NCBI RefSeq assembly: GCF_023914155.1
Contig: NZ_JAMWYS010000024.1
Coordinates: forward strand, 372,001 to 436,000
Length of the DNA: 64,000 bases
Origin: Solitalea agri
Lineage (GTDB): Bacteria; Bacteroidota; Bacteroidia; Sphingobacteriales; Sphingobacteriaceae
Direction of reading: 5' to 3'
Positions 53,006 to 63,382 of this stretch are shown here, piece after piece. Below the pieces are notes generated by a model, which saw only the letters and a program-made list of their open reading frames with translations, was not told the DNA's origin and ran no database searches. The position numbers were made by a program, and so were the translations under genes. Positions within the stretch are counted from its first letter, which is position 1; the number at the start of each line of letters is the position of its first letter.

Positions 53006-54574
53006 TTAATAATAAGGAACGGCAGGCTGAGCCAACAAAGGATTAGCTGCAACTTCGTTCGACGGAATTGGAAGGTACAACTGACTTTCAGAGCTTAGGG
53101 TAACACCAACATGCTCCACTACTCCATTCCAATTGTAAATACCACGCTCTTGCGCATCGATCATTTGCTTAGCCTTAGCAAAGCCCTGACGTTGAATATC
53201 GAACCAATAATCGCCTTCGAAAGCAAACTCTACACGACGCTCATGAAGAATAATATCTTTGGTAAGCGAAGTTTTATCAACCGAAGGCGAGAAACCTGCA
53301 CGATGACGAACATCATTAAAGGCTTTTAAAGCGCTTGCATCAGAAGTACTTGCCTGATCACCTAATACTGCTTCAGCATAGATCAACAATACATCAGCAT
53401 AACGTAAAATGTAAGTACAGATATCGGTTGAAGTACCATTAACAGCTTCGCCATTTGAACCCGGACCAACTACGTATTTAAGTGCATTAGAACGGGTACC
53501 GGTTTTAACTTTCGTAGCATCGTCATTTGAGTTAACCCATGTGGTATCATAAGTAAATCCATTAGGGAAGTTTACGTTTTTCCAGTCAGGGCGAGAGAAA
53601 CCATGCTCCATAACGGACCATTGACGACGTTTATCTGCAGGTTCGTAAGAACGTAAAACATCAATTGAAGGAATAATCGCCGACCAGCCTGCTCCTGTGG
53701 TAGGTTTCAATAAAGTTGAAGGACCACAATAAGCCTGAATTGGGTTACCTATTGAATAACCTCCTGAAGCTTTCCATTGAAGAGCAAACAATGATTCAGA
53801 ATTGTTATTAGCAGTTGAACTGGTAAACATTTTATTATAATCACTGTACAACTGATATTTACCCGAATTGATCACCTGCTCAGCATAGGCTTTTGCATTG
53901 GCATAATCATGCATGTATAAATACACTTTAGCCAACATTCCCTTTGCAGCATATTTTGTAGCACGTCCGGGAGCATCTGTTTCATTTAAACCAGCCTCGG
54001 CTGCTTTTAAGTCTTCAATAACAAATTTTAAAACATCACTCTGAAGATAACGCGGAACGTTATAGGAGCCAGAAGTAGCAAGTTTTACAGGGTCCTCCAC
54101 AATTGGCACATCTTTAAAAACACGTGCCAGGTAGAAATAAGCCATACCACGCATAAAACGGGATTCGGCAATACCTTTATCAAGGTAAGATCCCTCACTA
54201 ACCTGTCCCTTCTTCTGCTCAAAAGATTTCACTAGTACGGTAGCATTACCGGCGAGCTTATAGAAAGAGTACCAACTACGGCTCACCTGTTCATCGTTGC
54301 CTGAAACCGTGAAATTGTAAAAAGTAGCGTACTTCGAATCGTTAGTATACATATTACCACTTAGCACTTCTCCAATAGAATGGAATGCTTTATCCTGGTA
54401 TTCATACCAAATGGTATTGTACAACAATCCCGTTGCCGCATTAACCTGCTCGGCATTAGTATAATAGGTATCAAGGGTTGGCGCATTCTGTGAAGGACGA
54501 TCTAAGAAATCCTCCTTACATGATGTAACAGAAAGCAGTACTGCCGCTGTTAAGCCTAATATTTTTGTTTTCAT
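53006..54574 (-). CDS. SusD/RagB family nutrient-binding outer membrane lipoprotein
   Basis: The ATG at 54574 (MKTKILGLTAAVLLSVTSC) is preferred over the upstream ATG because it gives a normal lipoprotein signal with C19. The ~522-residue protein has the SusD pattern: EDFLDRPSQ after the cysteine, a helical TPR-like scaffold (ESRFMRGMAYFYLARVFKDVP, ATKYAAKGMLAKVYLYM), and the C-terminal DVLLIYAEAVLG then ILHERRVEFAFEGDYWFDIQR. It caps the SusC porin and binds mannan oligosaccharides. It is separated from susC by a short gap and co-transcribed. Confidence 0.95.
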   Translation of the reverse strand: MKTKILGLTAAVLLSVTSCKEDFLDRPSQNAPTLDTYYTNAEQVNAATGLLYNTIWYEYQDKAFHSIGEVLSGNMYTNDSKYATFYNFTVSGNDEQVSRSWYSFYKLAGNATVLVKSFEQKKGQVSEGSYLDKGIAESRFMRGMAYFYLARVFKDVPIVEDPVKLATSGSYNVPRYLQSDVLKFVIEDLKAAEAGLNETDAPGRATKYAAKGMLAKVYLYMHDYANAKAYAEQVINSGKYQLYSDYNKMFTSSTANNNSESLFALQWKASGGYSIGNPIQAYCGPSTLLKPTTGAGWSAIIPSIDVLRSYEPADKRRQWSVMEHGFSRPDWKNVNFPNGFTYDTTWVNSNDDATKVKTGTRSNALKYVVGPGSNGEAVNGTSTDICTYILRYADVLLIYAEAVLGDQASTSDASALKAFNDVRHRAGFSPSVDKTSLTKDIILHERRVEFAFEGDYWFDIQRQGFAKAKQMIDAQERGIYNWNGVVEHVGVTLSSESQLYLPIPSNEVAANPLLAQPAVPYY

Positions 54575-54591
54575 TTGAAACGTCATTAGAA

Positions 54592-57500
54592 TTAAAAGGT
54601 TAGGTTAACTCCCATGGTGAATGTACGTGGGGTAGGATAATTACCATTATCCACATTCATCATCAAGGCATTATTATTAAACGCACCTAGTTCAGGATCG
54701 AAACCGGTATACTTGGTGAAAGTATATAAGTTCTGGCCTGTTAAATAAATTCGCGCATTCGAAAGTTTTGCCTTAGAAATGATACGCGCAGGTAAATTAT
54801 AACCAAGGGTCAGGTTTTGAATACGTAAGTATGAACCATCTTCAATAAAGCGATCAGACATTACAATATTCTGTTGATGCCAAGGGTTAAAGCGAGGAAT
54901 AGAAGTACTTGTATTGGTTGATGTATAACGGTTTGCTACATCAGTTAGCTGATTGTTATAAACACCCACCATACCTTCAGTAATTTTCTTCGAATAGTTT
55001 AAGATGTCGCCTCCTTGACTACCTTGTAAGAACAATGACAGATCAAATCCTTTGTATTTAAATGAATTGGTAAAACCGAAAGTAAAATTAGGGTTAGGAT
55101 TACCAATATAGGTCATATCGGCAGCATCAATTTTACCGTCACCACTTATATCCTTGTACTTAACATCACCTAACCAGGTGCCTTTAGGTCCGATACCAAC
55201 TTGCTGATCAGCGCTGTTTCTGATTTGCTCTTCTGAAGTAAATAAACCATCAGTAACGTAACCAAAGAAACGACCTACAGGACCACCTGGAGCGGACTTG
55301 GTTAAAGTTACCGCATTTGAGTACTCTGTATAAGTGTAAATTGCGGCCGATTCGTTATTCAACTTATTCAATTTGTTTTTATAAGTTGAGAGAACTAAGT
55401 TCGACTGCCAAGAGAAATTGTTTTTATTAATATTGTAAGTAGTTAATTTAAACTCGAAACCGGTATTGGTCATTTCACCGGCATTAACAACTGGTGCCTT
55501 AATATCATTCCATTGGTCTCCAATACCAGAATAAACCGGCAATTTGGCAAACATTAACATGTTAGAAGTTGATTTCTTATAGGCATCTACCGATAATTCG
55601 ATCCTATTACTTAAAAATCCGAAATCTAATCCGGTGTTATAAGAAACTGTTTCTTCCCATTGGTAACCAGGGTTACCAACATTATCAGGAATACCACCTG
55701 GGCCAAACGGAGCAATAGGAAACAAACGAATATTGGTAGCATATGCATTCGATCCTTGCCAGTTTTGACCACCAACCACACCAGCTCCAGCTCTAAATTT
55801 CAAATAGTTAAGTCCTTTCCAGTCTTTGGCAAAGTTTTCATTGGTGATTGTCCATCCAAGTGAGCCAGAAGGGAAATAACCATATCGCTTATCTGGTCCG
55901 AATGTAGAAGAACCATCACGACGAATAGAGAAGTTCGCTGAATAGCGGTCAGCGTATGAATATCCTGCACGAGCAAAGTAGGATTCTAAGGCATTTTCAT
56001 AAATACCTCCACCTACTGACTGATCAGTTGCAGAACCTGCATTGATCGACTGGAAATTCATTGTCAGATTCTGACGAGCAGCATTTAAACCATTATAATG
56101 AGACTCTGACGATTCGTGACCCAACTGAGCATTTACATTATGTTTTCCGAAGCTTTGGTTATAATCTAAATAGTTACTTAACTGCCAGAATGTTCCAACA
56201 CCTCTGTCTTCAACTAGCTTACTTGGAGACATGATGATGAAACTTCCGCTAGTAGCATAAGGCTGGAATGCTTTATTTTCAGTTACACTGTAATTGAAAC
56301 CAAATTGATTTTTTAAAGTAAAGTGCTTATTGAAAATGATATCGCCATAAACGTTACCATTTGCACGAGAATCTACCCCTCCAACATCACGCAAGGTTGC
56401 GTACGCTACCGGGTTGTATGGACTGCCGTAATTGTAACCGCCCACGTTAATCGGACCGGCAAAATCATCACCTGACATTACTGGAGCAGCAGGACTGTTT
56501 CCGGTTGCCCAGTTAACAACTGCTTCTGATCCATTGGTTAAGGTGGTTCTCTGGTTGGTGCGCGTTAAAAACGAGCTGACACCTACCTTTAACCAGCTTT
56601 TTAACTGATTATCTAAATTTAAACGTAATGATAAACGGTCGAATCCTGATCCAATGATCGTTCCTTGCTGATCAAAATAGTTTAATGAAAGGTAATAGCT
56701 TGATTTCTCCTGACCTCCGCTAAACGATAATTGGTGATTTTGCATTAAGCCTGTTTGGAAAACTGCATCCTGCCAATCAGTACCCTTACCTAAAATTGAA
56801 GGATTGGCAAATTCTCCAATTGGAAAATATTCTGTACCGTTTACATCAGCCATTTCTTTCATGATTTCATTTTGATAAGTAGCGTACTGACTTAAATTCA
56901 TCATGTTTAAGCGAGTAGGAGTTTGCTGCTGACCGATATAAAAATCATAAGAAAGTTTTCCTTCGCCTGATTTACCTCTTTTAGTAGTGATGATCACCAC
57001 TCCATTAGCACCACGAGAACCGTAGATAGCCTGTGCTGATGCATCTTTCAAAATATCGATTGACGCAATGTCATTAGGATCGACACCTGCAATGGCACTT
57101 TGAGTAGTTTGACCAGGCATACCGCCTAATTGATCTTGCGCAGTTGTCATTTTAGTGGCCGAAATCGGAACTCCGTCGATCACATATAATGGTTCATTAC
57201 CATTAATAGAGGTAATACCGCGTACACGTACGGATACCCCTCCACCCGGCTGTCCACCGTTATTGGTGACTGTTACGCCTGATACTTTACCTTGTAAAGC
57301 CTGATCGATACCGGCAACCTGAAGGTCTTTTAAATCTTTTGCTGAAATTGAGGCAATTGAAGAGGTTACATCGGCTCTTTTTTGAGTACCGTAACCAACT
57401 ACAACCACTTCCTGAAGCTTTTTGCTCTCGTCTTCCATTGCCACGTTAATCACGTTGGAGTTTCCAACTGTAATTTCCTTGGTTACCATTCCAATAAAGG

Positions 57501-57738
57501 AAAATGTTAGCGTTGAGCCTTTTGATGCATTGATGGAATATTTACCATCTTGATTGGTTGCTGTTGAAACCGTAGATTTTTTCACTAAAACGGTTGCTCC
57601 TGGAAGTGGAACGCCTTGCCCATCGGTTACGGTTCCTGTAACCGTATTGTTTTGCGCCTGGGCGAAAAGCTGAAAACACACAACCAGCGTTGCCGACAGC
57701 ATTACTGTTAGTAGAAATTTTCGCATGTTCTTATACAT
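54592..57738 (-). CDS. SusC/RagA TonB-dependent outer membrane transporter
   Basis: This protein is 1048 residues from the ATG at 57738; an ATG at 57726 (MRKFLLTVMLSATLVV) is an equally good start. Signal peptide to about AQA, then a carboxypeptidase-like regulatory domain (~31-115; TVTGTVTDGQGVPLPGATVL), the TonB-box/plug region with VVVGYGTQKRADVTSSI and DPNDIASIDILKDASAQAIY, and the long beta-barrel ending in FTMGVNLTF. There is no N-terminal STN domain, so signalling through an anti-sigma factor is unlikely; regulation is probably by the AraC-type protein. It imports oligosaccharides across the outer membrane with SusD. Confidence 0.96.
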   Translation of the reverse strand: MYKNMRKFLLTVMLSATLVVCFQLFAQAQNNTVTGTVTDGQGVPLPGATVLVKKSTVSTATNQDGKYSINASKGSTLTFSFIGMVTKEITVGNSNVINVAMEDESKKLQEVVVVGYGTQKRADVTSSIASISAKDLKDLQVAGIDQALQGKVSGVTVTNNGGQPGGGVSVRVRGITSINGNEPLYVIDGVPISATKMTTAQDQLGGMPGQTTQSAIAGVDPNDIASIDILKDASAQAIYGSRGANGVVIITTKRGKSGEGKLSYDFYIGQQQTPTRLNMMNLSQYATYQNEIMKEMADVNGTEYFPIGEFANPSILGKGTDWQDAVFQTGLMQNHQLSFSGGQEKSSYYLSLNYFDQQGTIIGSGFDRLSLRLNLDNQLKSWLKVGVSSFLTRTNQRTTLTNGSEAVVNWATGNSPAAPVMSGDDFAGPINVGGYNYGSPYNPVAYATLRDVGGVDSRANGNVYGDIIFNKHFTLKNQFGFNYSVTENKAFQPYATSGSFIIMSPSKLVEDRGVGTFWQLSNYLDYNQSFGKHNVNAQLGHESSESHYNGLNAARQNLTMNFQSINAGSATDQSVGGGIYENALESYFARAGYSYADRYSANFSIRRDGSSTFGPDKRYGYFPSGSLGWTITNENFAKDWKGLNYLKFRAGAGVVGGQNWQGSNAYATNIRLFPIAPFGPGGIPDNVGNPGYQWEETVSYNTGLDFGFLSNRIELSVDAYKKSTSNMLMFAKLPVYSGIGDQWNDIKAPVVNAGEMTNTGFEFKLTTYNINKNNFSWQSNLVLSTYKNKLNKLNNESAAIYTYTEYSNAVTLTKSAPGGPVGRFFGYVTDGLFTSEEQIRNSADQQVGIGPKGTWLGDVKYKDISGDGKIDAADMTYIGNPNPNFTFGFTNSFKYKGFDLSLFLQGSQGGDILNYSKKITEGMVGVYNNQLTDVANRYTSTNTSTSIPRFNPWHQQNIVMSDRFIEDGSYLRIQNLTLGYNLPARIISKAKLSNARIYLTGQNLYTFTKYTGFDPELGAFNNNALMMNVDNGNYPTPRTFTMGVNLTF

Positions 57739-57751
57739 AAATTGGTCATTT

Positions 57752-57759
57752 CAAATCTA
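57752..57759 (-). promoter_or_regulatory. Possible -7 box (TAGATTTG) just upstream of susC
   Basis: TAGATTTG matches TAnnTTTG exactly on the minus strand, but no TTTG is present at the expected -33 spacing and the box is only 13-25 bases from the two candidate ATGs. A 169-base gap separates susC from the epimerase gene, so an internal promoter is plausible. Confidence 0.25.
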
Positions 57760-57907
57760 TATGCTATAAGGAATAACATATAATACTATTTTATCATTTA
57801 TTAATATGCAAATACTTATCACCTGCACAACATCCAATTAAGCAATTGATAGAAAGCGGTAAATCATCAAATAATCATCGATATTTTTTTTACCATCTGC
57901 ACCATAC

Positions 57908-59116
57908 TTAATTAACACTTTTATAATATTTCGTCAACCTGTTAATAATTTCCATGCAAGCACGGCTATTATGATACGGACATTTCCATAATCCGGCTTT
58001 ATCTTCTCCAAGCATTAAAGTGTAGTCATAATGCACTCCCCAATACCACTCCCCTTTTTGCTTATCGAGAATATGTCGATCAATAAACTCCCAAACCTGA
58101 TCGAAATAGGAACGAAATTTATCATCACCGGTTAATTGCCAGGCATTTAAAAAACCTACCGCAGCTTCTGCCTGCACCCACCAGTGTTTCTCTCGAACTA
58201 AGTGATTATCCACTGGCTCGAACTCGTAGTTCATACTACCGTCAGCCTCCATGCCTTCGGATGCTGCTTCGGCCATTTTTATCGAAAACTCTTTGGTTTT
58301 GGCTATTAATTTTTCATCACCTAAAACCTCTGCAGCCTCTAAGAGCAACCATGAAGCTTCGATGTCATGTCCATAGGATGTCAAATTGGTTTTAGAAATC
58401 CAGTTCTCATCAAAAAACAATAGCAAATGAGCAGTTTTTGAGTCTATGACATGATCGAAAAAGACCTCCAGAAGACCTTTTATTTGCACAGCTACCTTAT
58501 CACTTGGCCAAACCCGATACAAATTGGTATAGGCTTCAAGAATGTGTAGATGAGTATTCATCGTTTTTTTCTCATTCTCATCCTTAGCACTTAATCGTAA
58601 ATCACCGGCGCTACCCCAATCACGACTAAAAGCTTCTAAATACCCACCTTTCTCAGAGTCGAAACTATATTTTTCTATCAGGTTGAAAAGCTCAACTGAT
58701 AATTCTAGTGCCTTTTTATCTTTGGTTATAGCATAATATTCGGTACAACCATACATGGCAAATGCCAGGGCATAAATTTGCTTTTTATCGTCAGCAGGTT
58801 GTTCATTGGCGTCAATAGTCCAGTAAACACCTCCAAACTCTTTATCCCAAAACTTATTGGCTATATAATCGAATGCAATTTTTGCATAAGGCAGGTAATG
58901 GTGGTTTCGGTTTAGATTGTAACCAGCTGAAAACGACCATAAAATGCGTGAATAAAGCACCGAACCCAATGCTGCTGATGAGTCAGCTACATTATCATTG
59001 TCAACCTTACCGAAAAACCTTCCCTTTGCTCTATCAAAGGCATACGTTTTCCAGTAGTTGAGTATTCGCTCTAACTCAGCATAATATATATCGACTGCTA
59101 TCTCCACGCTATGCAT
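57908..59116 (-). CDS. AGE-family sugar 2-epimerase (cellobiose/mannobiose 2-epimerase)
   Basis: This 402-residue cytoplasmic protein of the N-acylglucosamine 2-epimerase superfamily has an (alpha/alpha)6 barrel pattern. Catalytic histidines expected for cellobiose 2-epimerase are in [17 protein letters not shown] and [16 protein letters not shown], with [11 protein letters not shown] near the N-terminus and [11 protein letters not shown] near the C-terminus. In the known mannan pathway such an enzyme turns beta-1,4-mannobiose into mannosylglucose, the substrate of the GH130 phosphorylase encoded next door. The start overlaps the GH130 stop by 8 bases, so they are translated together. AGE family members with other substrates cannot be excluded by sequence alone. 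Confidence 0.9.
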   Translation of the reverse strand: MHSVEIAVDIYYAELERILNYWKTYAFDRAKGRFFGKVDNDNVADSSAALGSVLYSRILWSFSAGYNLNRNHHYLPYAKIAFDYIANKFWDKEFGGVYWTIDANEQPADDKKQIYALAFAMYGCTEYYAITKDKKALELSVELFNLIEKYSFDSEKGGYLEAFSRDWGSAGDLRLSAKDENEKKTMNTHLHILEAYTNLYRVWPSDKVAVQIKGLLEVFFDHVIDSKTAHLLLFFDENWISKTNLTSYGHDIEASWLLLEAAEVLGDEKLIAKTKEFSIKMAEAASEGMEADGSMNYEFEPVDNHLVREKHWWVQAEAAVGFLNAWQLTGDDKFRSYFDQVWEFIDRHILDKQKGEWYWGVHYDYTLMLGEDKAGLWKCPYHNSRACMEIINRLTKYYKSVN

Positions 59117-60293
59117 TTACCTTGATGCGCTTATTTTGATCAATTAATTTCACGATCTGATTTACCGATGCTGCTGATGTTAAGCCATCTTCCGGAGTAT
59201 TTATTACATAATCCAACAGTTGATCAACTGTGGTTACTGCTACATGCATACGAGTATCTGAAGAAGCATAATAAATCAACACCTCTCCGTTATCGTCTGC
59301 AATCCAGCCATTGCTAAATACCACGTTAGAAACATCACCCACACGCTCTTCTTTTTCAGGGGCTATAAAATAACCTGCAGGTTTATGAGTAACCTTTCCC
59401 AAATCATTAAGATCTGTTAAAAACATATACAGCACATAACGTAGTCCGGCAGCTGTATTTCTAACGCCATGCGCCAAATGCAACCATCCTTTTTCGGTTT
59501 TTATTGGAGCCGGTCCCTGACCATTTTTAGCTTCGTAAACGGTATGGTATACTTTTTTATCAAGAATAGTTTCGGTTAAAACTTCGGCATTCTCCATCGA
59601 ATCACTTAATCCGAAAGCAATACCTCCACCTTTTCCGGCTTCAATAAAGCTATCCTGCGGACGGGTATAAAGAGCATATTTTCCATTTACAAACTCGGGA
59701 TGAAGCACCACGTTACGCTGTTGCGGAGAACTGGTTTTTAAGTCAGCTAAGCGTTCCCATTTTACAAAATCTTTTGTACGGGCAATACCACATTGCGCCA
59801 AAGCCGCCGATTGATCACCTTCAGGTGCCGAAGGATCACGGCGTTCGGTGCAGAATAAACCATAGATCCAGCCGTCTTCGTGCTCTGTTAAACGCATATC
59901 GTAAACATTGGTATCGGGCTCATCAGTTTGAGGCATCACAATTGGCTTTTCCCAAAATCTGAAATTATCGATTCCATTAGGGCTCTCGGCTACAGCAAAA
60001 AATGATTTTCTGTCGGCGCCTTCTACCCTTACCACCATTAAATATTTACCGTTCCATTTGATTGCTCCTGCATTAAAAGCAGCATTCATTTGAATACGTT
60101 CCATTAAATAGGGATTTGTTTCCGGGTTAAGATCATATCTCCAGTTAAGCGGAACGTGGCCTGCCGTAAGAATTGGATTTTTATAACGATGGAAGATGCC
60201 ATTCCCCAAAACAGCCTCTTCATTCGGCAAACTGATCAGCTTCTCATGAGCAACAGTCAGTTCTTGCAATCTCTTTTCAAAATCTATCTTCAT
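59109..60293 (-). CDS. GH130 beta-1,4-mannosylglucose phosphorylase
   Basis: This 394-residue protein has no signal peptide. GH130 signatures are [59 protein letters not shown] (with D132 at the position expected for the catalytic acid), and the phosphate-binding basic residues in [20 protein letters not shown] and [13 protein letters not shown]. The pattern fits GH130 subfamily 1, which cleaves mannosyl-beta-1,4-glucose with phosphate into mannose-1-phosphate and glucose. Context of an epimerase, symporter and mannanases makes this the expected substrate. Mannosyl-oligosaccharide phosphorylases (GH130_2) are the main alternative. Confidence 0.93.
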   Translation of the reverse strand: MKIDFEKRLQELTVAHEKLISLPNEEAVLGNGIFHRYKNPILTAGHVPLNWRYDLNPETNPYLMERIQMNAAFNAGAIKWNGKYLMVVRVEGADRKSFFAVAESPNGIDNFRFWEKPIVMPQTDEPDTNVYDMRLTEHEDGWIYGLFCTERRDPSAPEGDQSAALAQCGIARTKDFVKWERLADLKTSSPQQRNVVLHPEFVNGKYALYTRPQDSFIEAGKGGGIAFGLSDSMENAEVLTETILDKKVYHTVYEAKNGQGPAPIKTEKGWLHLAHGVRNTAAGLRYVLYMFLTDLNDLGKVTHKPAGYFIAPEKEERVGDVSNVVFSNGWIADDNGEVLIYYASSDTRMHVAVTTVDQLLDYVINTPEDGLTSAASVNQIVKLIDQNKRIKVNA

Positions 60294-60311
60294 TGTGTTT
60301 GTTGTTCAGTA

Positions 60312-62189
60312 TTAGTTTATTAGAGCGGGTTCGTTTTTAGCATTTTGAACCTTCCGGGTTTCTTTCTCCAATTCATCCCACCATGTTTTCTTCAAAATGA
60401 AAACAATAACAGCCAATATTGCCACGGTGATCAGCAAAGGCACTTTCATCATTAACACTAGATACATTGGGAGGATGGTTAGGCATAATTGAGCAATTAC
60501 ACCCAACACTACATTAAACATGTCTTTCTTGAAGTTCTTATTCGCTTCGAATGTTGGATCTTCGGCAATTACCAGGTTATGAACCGGTTTCCAGAAACCC
60601 CAGGGACGAACAGTTTTATAGAAGCTTTTTAATGTTTCACTATTAGTTGGCGGAGCCATGTAGGAACCGATAACAGAACCAGCCATTGAAAGCAGGAACA
60701 ATACAGGAAAGAAATAAAGGAACTCAATACCTTCAAAGAAACGAGTAAATACCAAGGCAGATACAATACCAGTAAGCATGCCCCAGAAGAAACCGTTGGC
60801 ATTAAATCTCCACCAGTACCATTTCAAAATATTTGAAGCGATATAACCTCCGTAAAGCGCCGAAACGATCCACTGTAATACGCTATTCACATCTTTAGCA
60901 AAAAAACCCAAGGTAACTCCTACGATTACTACACCCACACCTGCCACATAATTCATGGAGATTATTTTTTGAGTAGATGCCTTCGGATTGATGTGTTTCA
61001 GGTAAATGTCATTAACGATATAAGCCTGTGCAGCATTAACAGTGCCGCTAAATGTACCCATAAAGGCCCCCAATAATCCTGTTAACACCAAACCCATTAA
61101 GCCAACCGGCAGGAAATTATTGATAGTAGCAGGTAAAATACGTTCAAAGTCAATCACACCTTCGGCACTTTTAAGGTCCATTTGATTATAGTACAGCAAA
61201 CCTAAAACCGTTAAGCCAATTACCAGTGAGTAACGGATAGGCAATAAAATAATCGACACAAAGCCGCTCATTTTGCTGGCCTCTTCAGGAGAGCGGGTTG
61301 AAAGGATTTTTTGCATATCGTAGTTTGGCGCAGGACCGGCCAAAGCAGCAAAAACACCCTTAAAGGTCATCATCATGAAGAAAATACCAAACAACGAAAA
61401 GCCATCGCTCTTAATCTTTTGGTTAACATCAGCGATAATTCCGCTCCAATCTAAATCAAGGTGAGAGCCAAAGAACGGACTATACCATCCTTCAGGAACA
61501 TTAAGCTGATGACCTTTTAAATTGATAACCGCGATAATTGCGATAGCGATACATGCAACCGTCATAATGGCGTATTTGATCATATCGCCCAAAACGATGC
61601 TGTGCATTCCACCCAAAATGGAATAGAACATGGCAAACAGGGTGAATATGATTCCGTAGAAATGCGGAACATATTGTGGAGCAACGTCAAAGGGAACATA
61701 TGCTTTAACCAAGTCCCAGGGAATGAAGATTTCCACAAATTTTCCTAAGCCCACAAAGCCGTAAGCCAAAAACCCCAAACAACTTAACAAGGCAAATGCA
61801 ATTACTATTTTGTGCGAGAGGTTTACTCCTTTATCTGTTACTCCAAAACGTGTTGCCAACCACTCGGCACCAGTATTGGCATTAGAACGGCGCAGCCATT
61901 TCGAAAGGAACATCATCAGGAACACCTGGTTGAAAACCGGCCACAGCCATGGAATCCAGATGCTTTTCATACCATACACAAAACATAAACTCACCATCCA
62001 CATGGTTCCGCTGATGTCGAACATATCCGAAGCATCACTAAGTCCAAGCTTGTACCACGGCATGGACTTACCACCCATTAAATAGCTATCCTTGTTTTCT
62101 TTCGCTTTTTTTCGATACCATAGGCCTATTAAAACGGTTGTAATCAAATACATTACAACAATGGCCACGTCAATGAGTTGAAGTTTCAT
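60312..62189 (-). CDS. Sodium:solute symporter, probable mannobiose/disaccharide importer
   Basis: This 625-residue inner membrane protein of the SSS family has about 14 hydrophobic segments. Features are the N-terminal IDVAIVVMYLITTVLIGLWY, GKSMPWYKLGLSDASDMFDI, the GGMHSIVLGDMIKYAIMT segment with Na+-site-like residues, and GLLGAFMGTFSGTVNAAQAY. In mannan operons of other Bacteroidetes a symporter of this type lies beside the GH130 and epimerase genes and takes up mannobiose. It is placed here between the GH26 and GH130 genes with short gaps. Confidence 0.92.
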   Translation of the reverse strand: MKLQLIDVAIVVMYLITTVLIGLWYRKKAKENKDSYLMGGKSMPWYKLGLSDASDMFDISGTMWMVSLCFVYGMKSIWIPWLWPVFNQVFLMMFLSKWLRRSNANTGAEWLATRFGVTDKGVNLSHKIVIAFALLSCLGFLAYGFVGLGKFVEIFIPWDLVKAYVPFDVAPQYVPHFYGIIFTLFAMFYSILGGMHSIVLGDMIKYAIMTVACIAIAIIAVINLKGHQLNVPEGWYSPFFGSHLDLDWSGIIADVNQKIKSDGFSLFGIFFMMMTFKGVFAALAGPAPNYDMQKILSTRSPEEASKMSGFVSIILLPIRYSLVIGLTVLGLLYYNQMDLKSAEGVIDFERILPATINNFLPVGLMGLVLTGLLGAFMGTFSGTVNAAQAYIVNDIYLKHINPKASTQKIISMNYVAGVGVVIVGVTLGFFAKDVNSVLQWIVSALYGGYIASNILKWYWWRFNANGFFWGMLTGIVSALVFTRFFEGIEFLYFFPVLFLLSMAGSVIGSYMAPPTNSETLKSFYKTVRPWGFWKPVHNLVIAEDPTFEANKNFKKDMFNVVLGVIAQLCLTILPMYLVLMMKVPLLITVAILAVIVFILKKTWWDELEKETRKVQNAKNEPALIN

Positions 62190-62210
62190 ATAATTTGGTT
62201 GGATTCTTTT

Positions 62211-63335
62211 TTAAAGTTTTTGGTTTTTATAAATCGATAACGGAGTTAGCTTATCCTCGAAAATAATCTTAGGATCAGCATAAAACTTCTTAAAATCATC
62301 AGCACTTTGCTGACCCGGATAAGGAGCATAGTGATGAGCAGGACGGTCGTTTCGCCACACCAATACATAAGCCATATTATACTTGACCAATACAGGCATC
62401 AATGTTTGCGTCCACCAGGTTGAATTAGGAACACGCTCATAACCTGTTTCAGTTAAAGCCGGAATTTTATTGTGCTCCACAGCAACTTGTTGTAACAAGC
62501 TCAACTGGCCATCCAATTTTTTCTGATAAGCCTGTAAATCATCGAAGCAATAAATATCAAAGCCCAAAACATCTACGTAATCATCGCCCGGGTAACGTTC
62601 GAGGTATTTTTCTTTTGAAGAGAAATCGGCTGAAGAATAGGCAAAAAGCAGGTTGTGCAAACCTTTCGTTTTAGTTAGGTAATCAACCGTAAAGCGCCAA
62701 AGCGATTTGAATTCGTCGACGGTACTAACATTTTCGCACCACCAGAACCAGGTTCCGGTATGTTCATGGAATGGACGGAAGATAATTGGAATAGCCTTGC
62801 CTTCGTCGGTTTTCAGGCTGCCTACAAAAGCAGCAACCTTATCTAAGTAAGCTTTATATAACTCGTGCTTAGCACCACCCGGAATAATTTGTGTTACGAT
62901 ATGCTGAGTGGTATCCCAAGCCGATTTATGATCTATTGGATTGGTAGTGTGCCAGCTAATTGTATTAATGCCTCCTCTTTTATACACATCTTTAATAAAT
63001 TGACGCAAGCGATCGAAGGGAACGCCGTCCAGTTCTTTCAAACTATCCAGTTCGACGTGGCCCATGTCCCATCCATAAACAGCCGGATAAGTACCTGTTA
63101 CACTTTTCACATCTGAACGGCCTTCTTCATTTCTCCATCCAACACCATATGCCAAATCGTCCTGATGACCGAACAAAGTATATTTTTCTGCAAGTTTCTT
63201 AAGATTTGTATAAAGAGCTTTGGTTTCTGGATTCGCTTTTCTATCTGCTGTTTGATTGCTTCTTTGAGCAAAACAACCACTACTGACTATTGCACACAGC
63301 ACAATAAATGCGCATACTTTTTTTACCACAATCAT
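62211..63335 (-). CDS. GH26 beta-mannanase (ManA-like), exported
   Basis: This 374-residue protein has an N-terminal signal (about 20 residues) and a possible lipobox-like SSGC (C21), then almost directly the GH26 domain with no linker. The general acid is E191 in IIFRPFHEHTGTWFWWC and the nucleophile E296 in ALTETGYERV. LFGHQDDLAYGVGW, TISWHTTNP and YPGDDYVDVLGFDIY complete the family. It is the first gene of the locus and lies immediately upstream of the symporter. A periplasmic enzyme that reduces manno-oligosaccharides to mannobiose would fit. Confidence 0.92.
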   Translation of the reverse strand: MIVVKKVCAFIVLCAIVSSGCFAQRSNQTADRKANPETKALYTNLKKLAEKYTLFGHQDDLAYGVGWRNEEGRSDVKSVTGTYPAVYGWDMGHVELDSLKELDGVPFDRLRQFIKDVYKRGGINTISWHTTNPIDHKSAWDTTQHIVTQIIPGGAKHELYKAYLDKVAAFVGSLKTDEGKAIPIIFRPFHEHTGTWFWWCENVSTVDEFKSLWRFTVDYLTKTKGLHNLLFAYSSADFSSKEKYLERYPGDDYVDVLGFDIYCFDDLQAYQKKLDGQLSLLQQVAVEHNKIPALTETGYERVPNSTWWTQTLMPVLVKYNMAYVLVWRNDRPAHHYAPYPGQQSADDFKKFYADPKIIFEDKLTPLSIYKNQKL

Positions 63336-63374
63336 TAAATACTAAATCGGTTGAAAACAATAAATTGGTTATGT

Positions 63375-63382
63375 CAAACATA
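63375..63382 (-). promoter_or_regulatory. Candidate -7 box (TATGTTTG) of the mannan locus
   Basis: TATGTTTG on the minus strand matches the Bacteroidetes TAnnTTTG consensus and lies 40 bases upstream of the first GH26 ATG, a suitable distance. No TTTG is present 19 bases further upstream, as would be expected if an activator such as the divergent AraC-type protein is needed. Confidence 0.45.
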
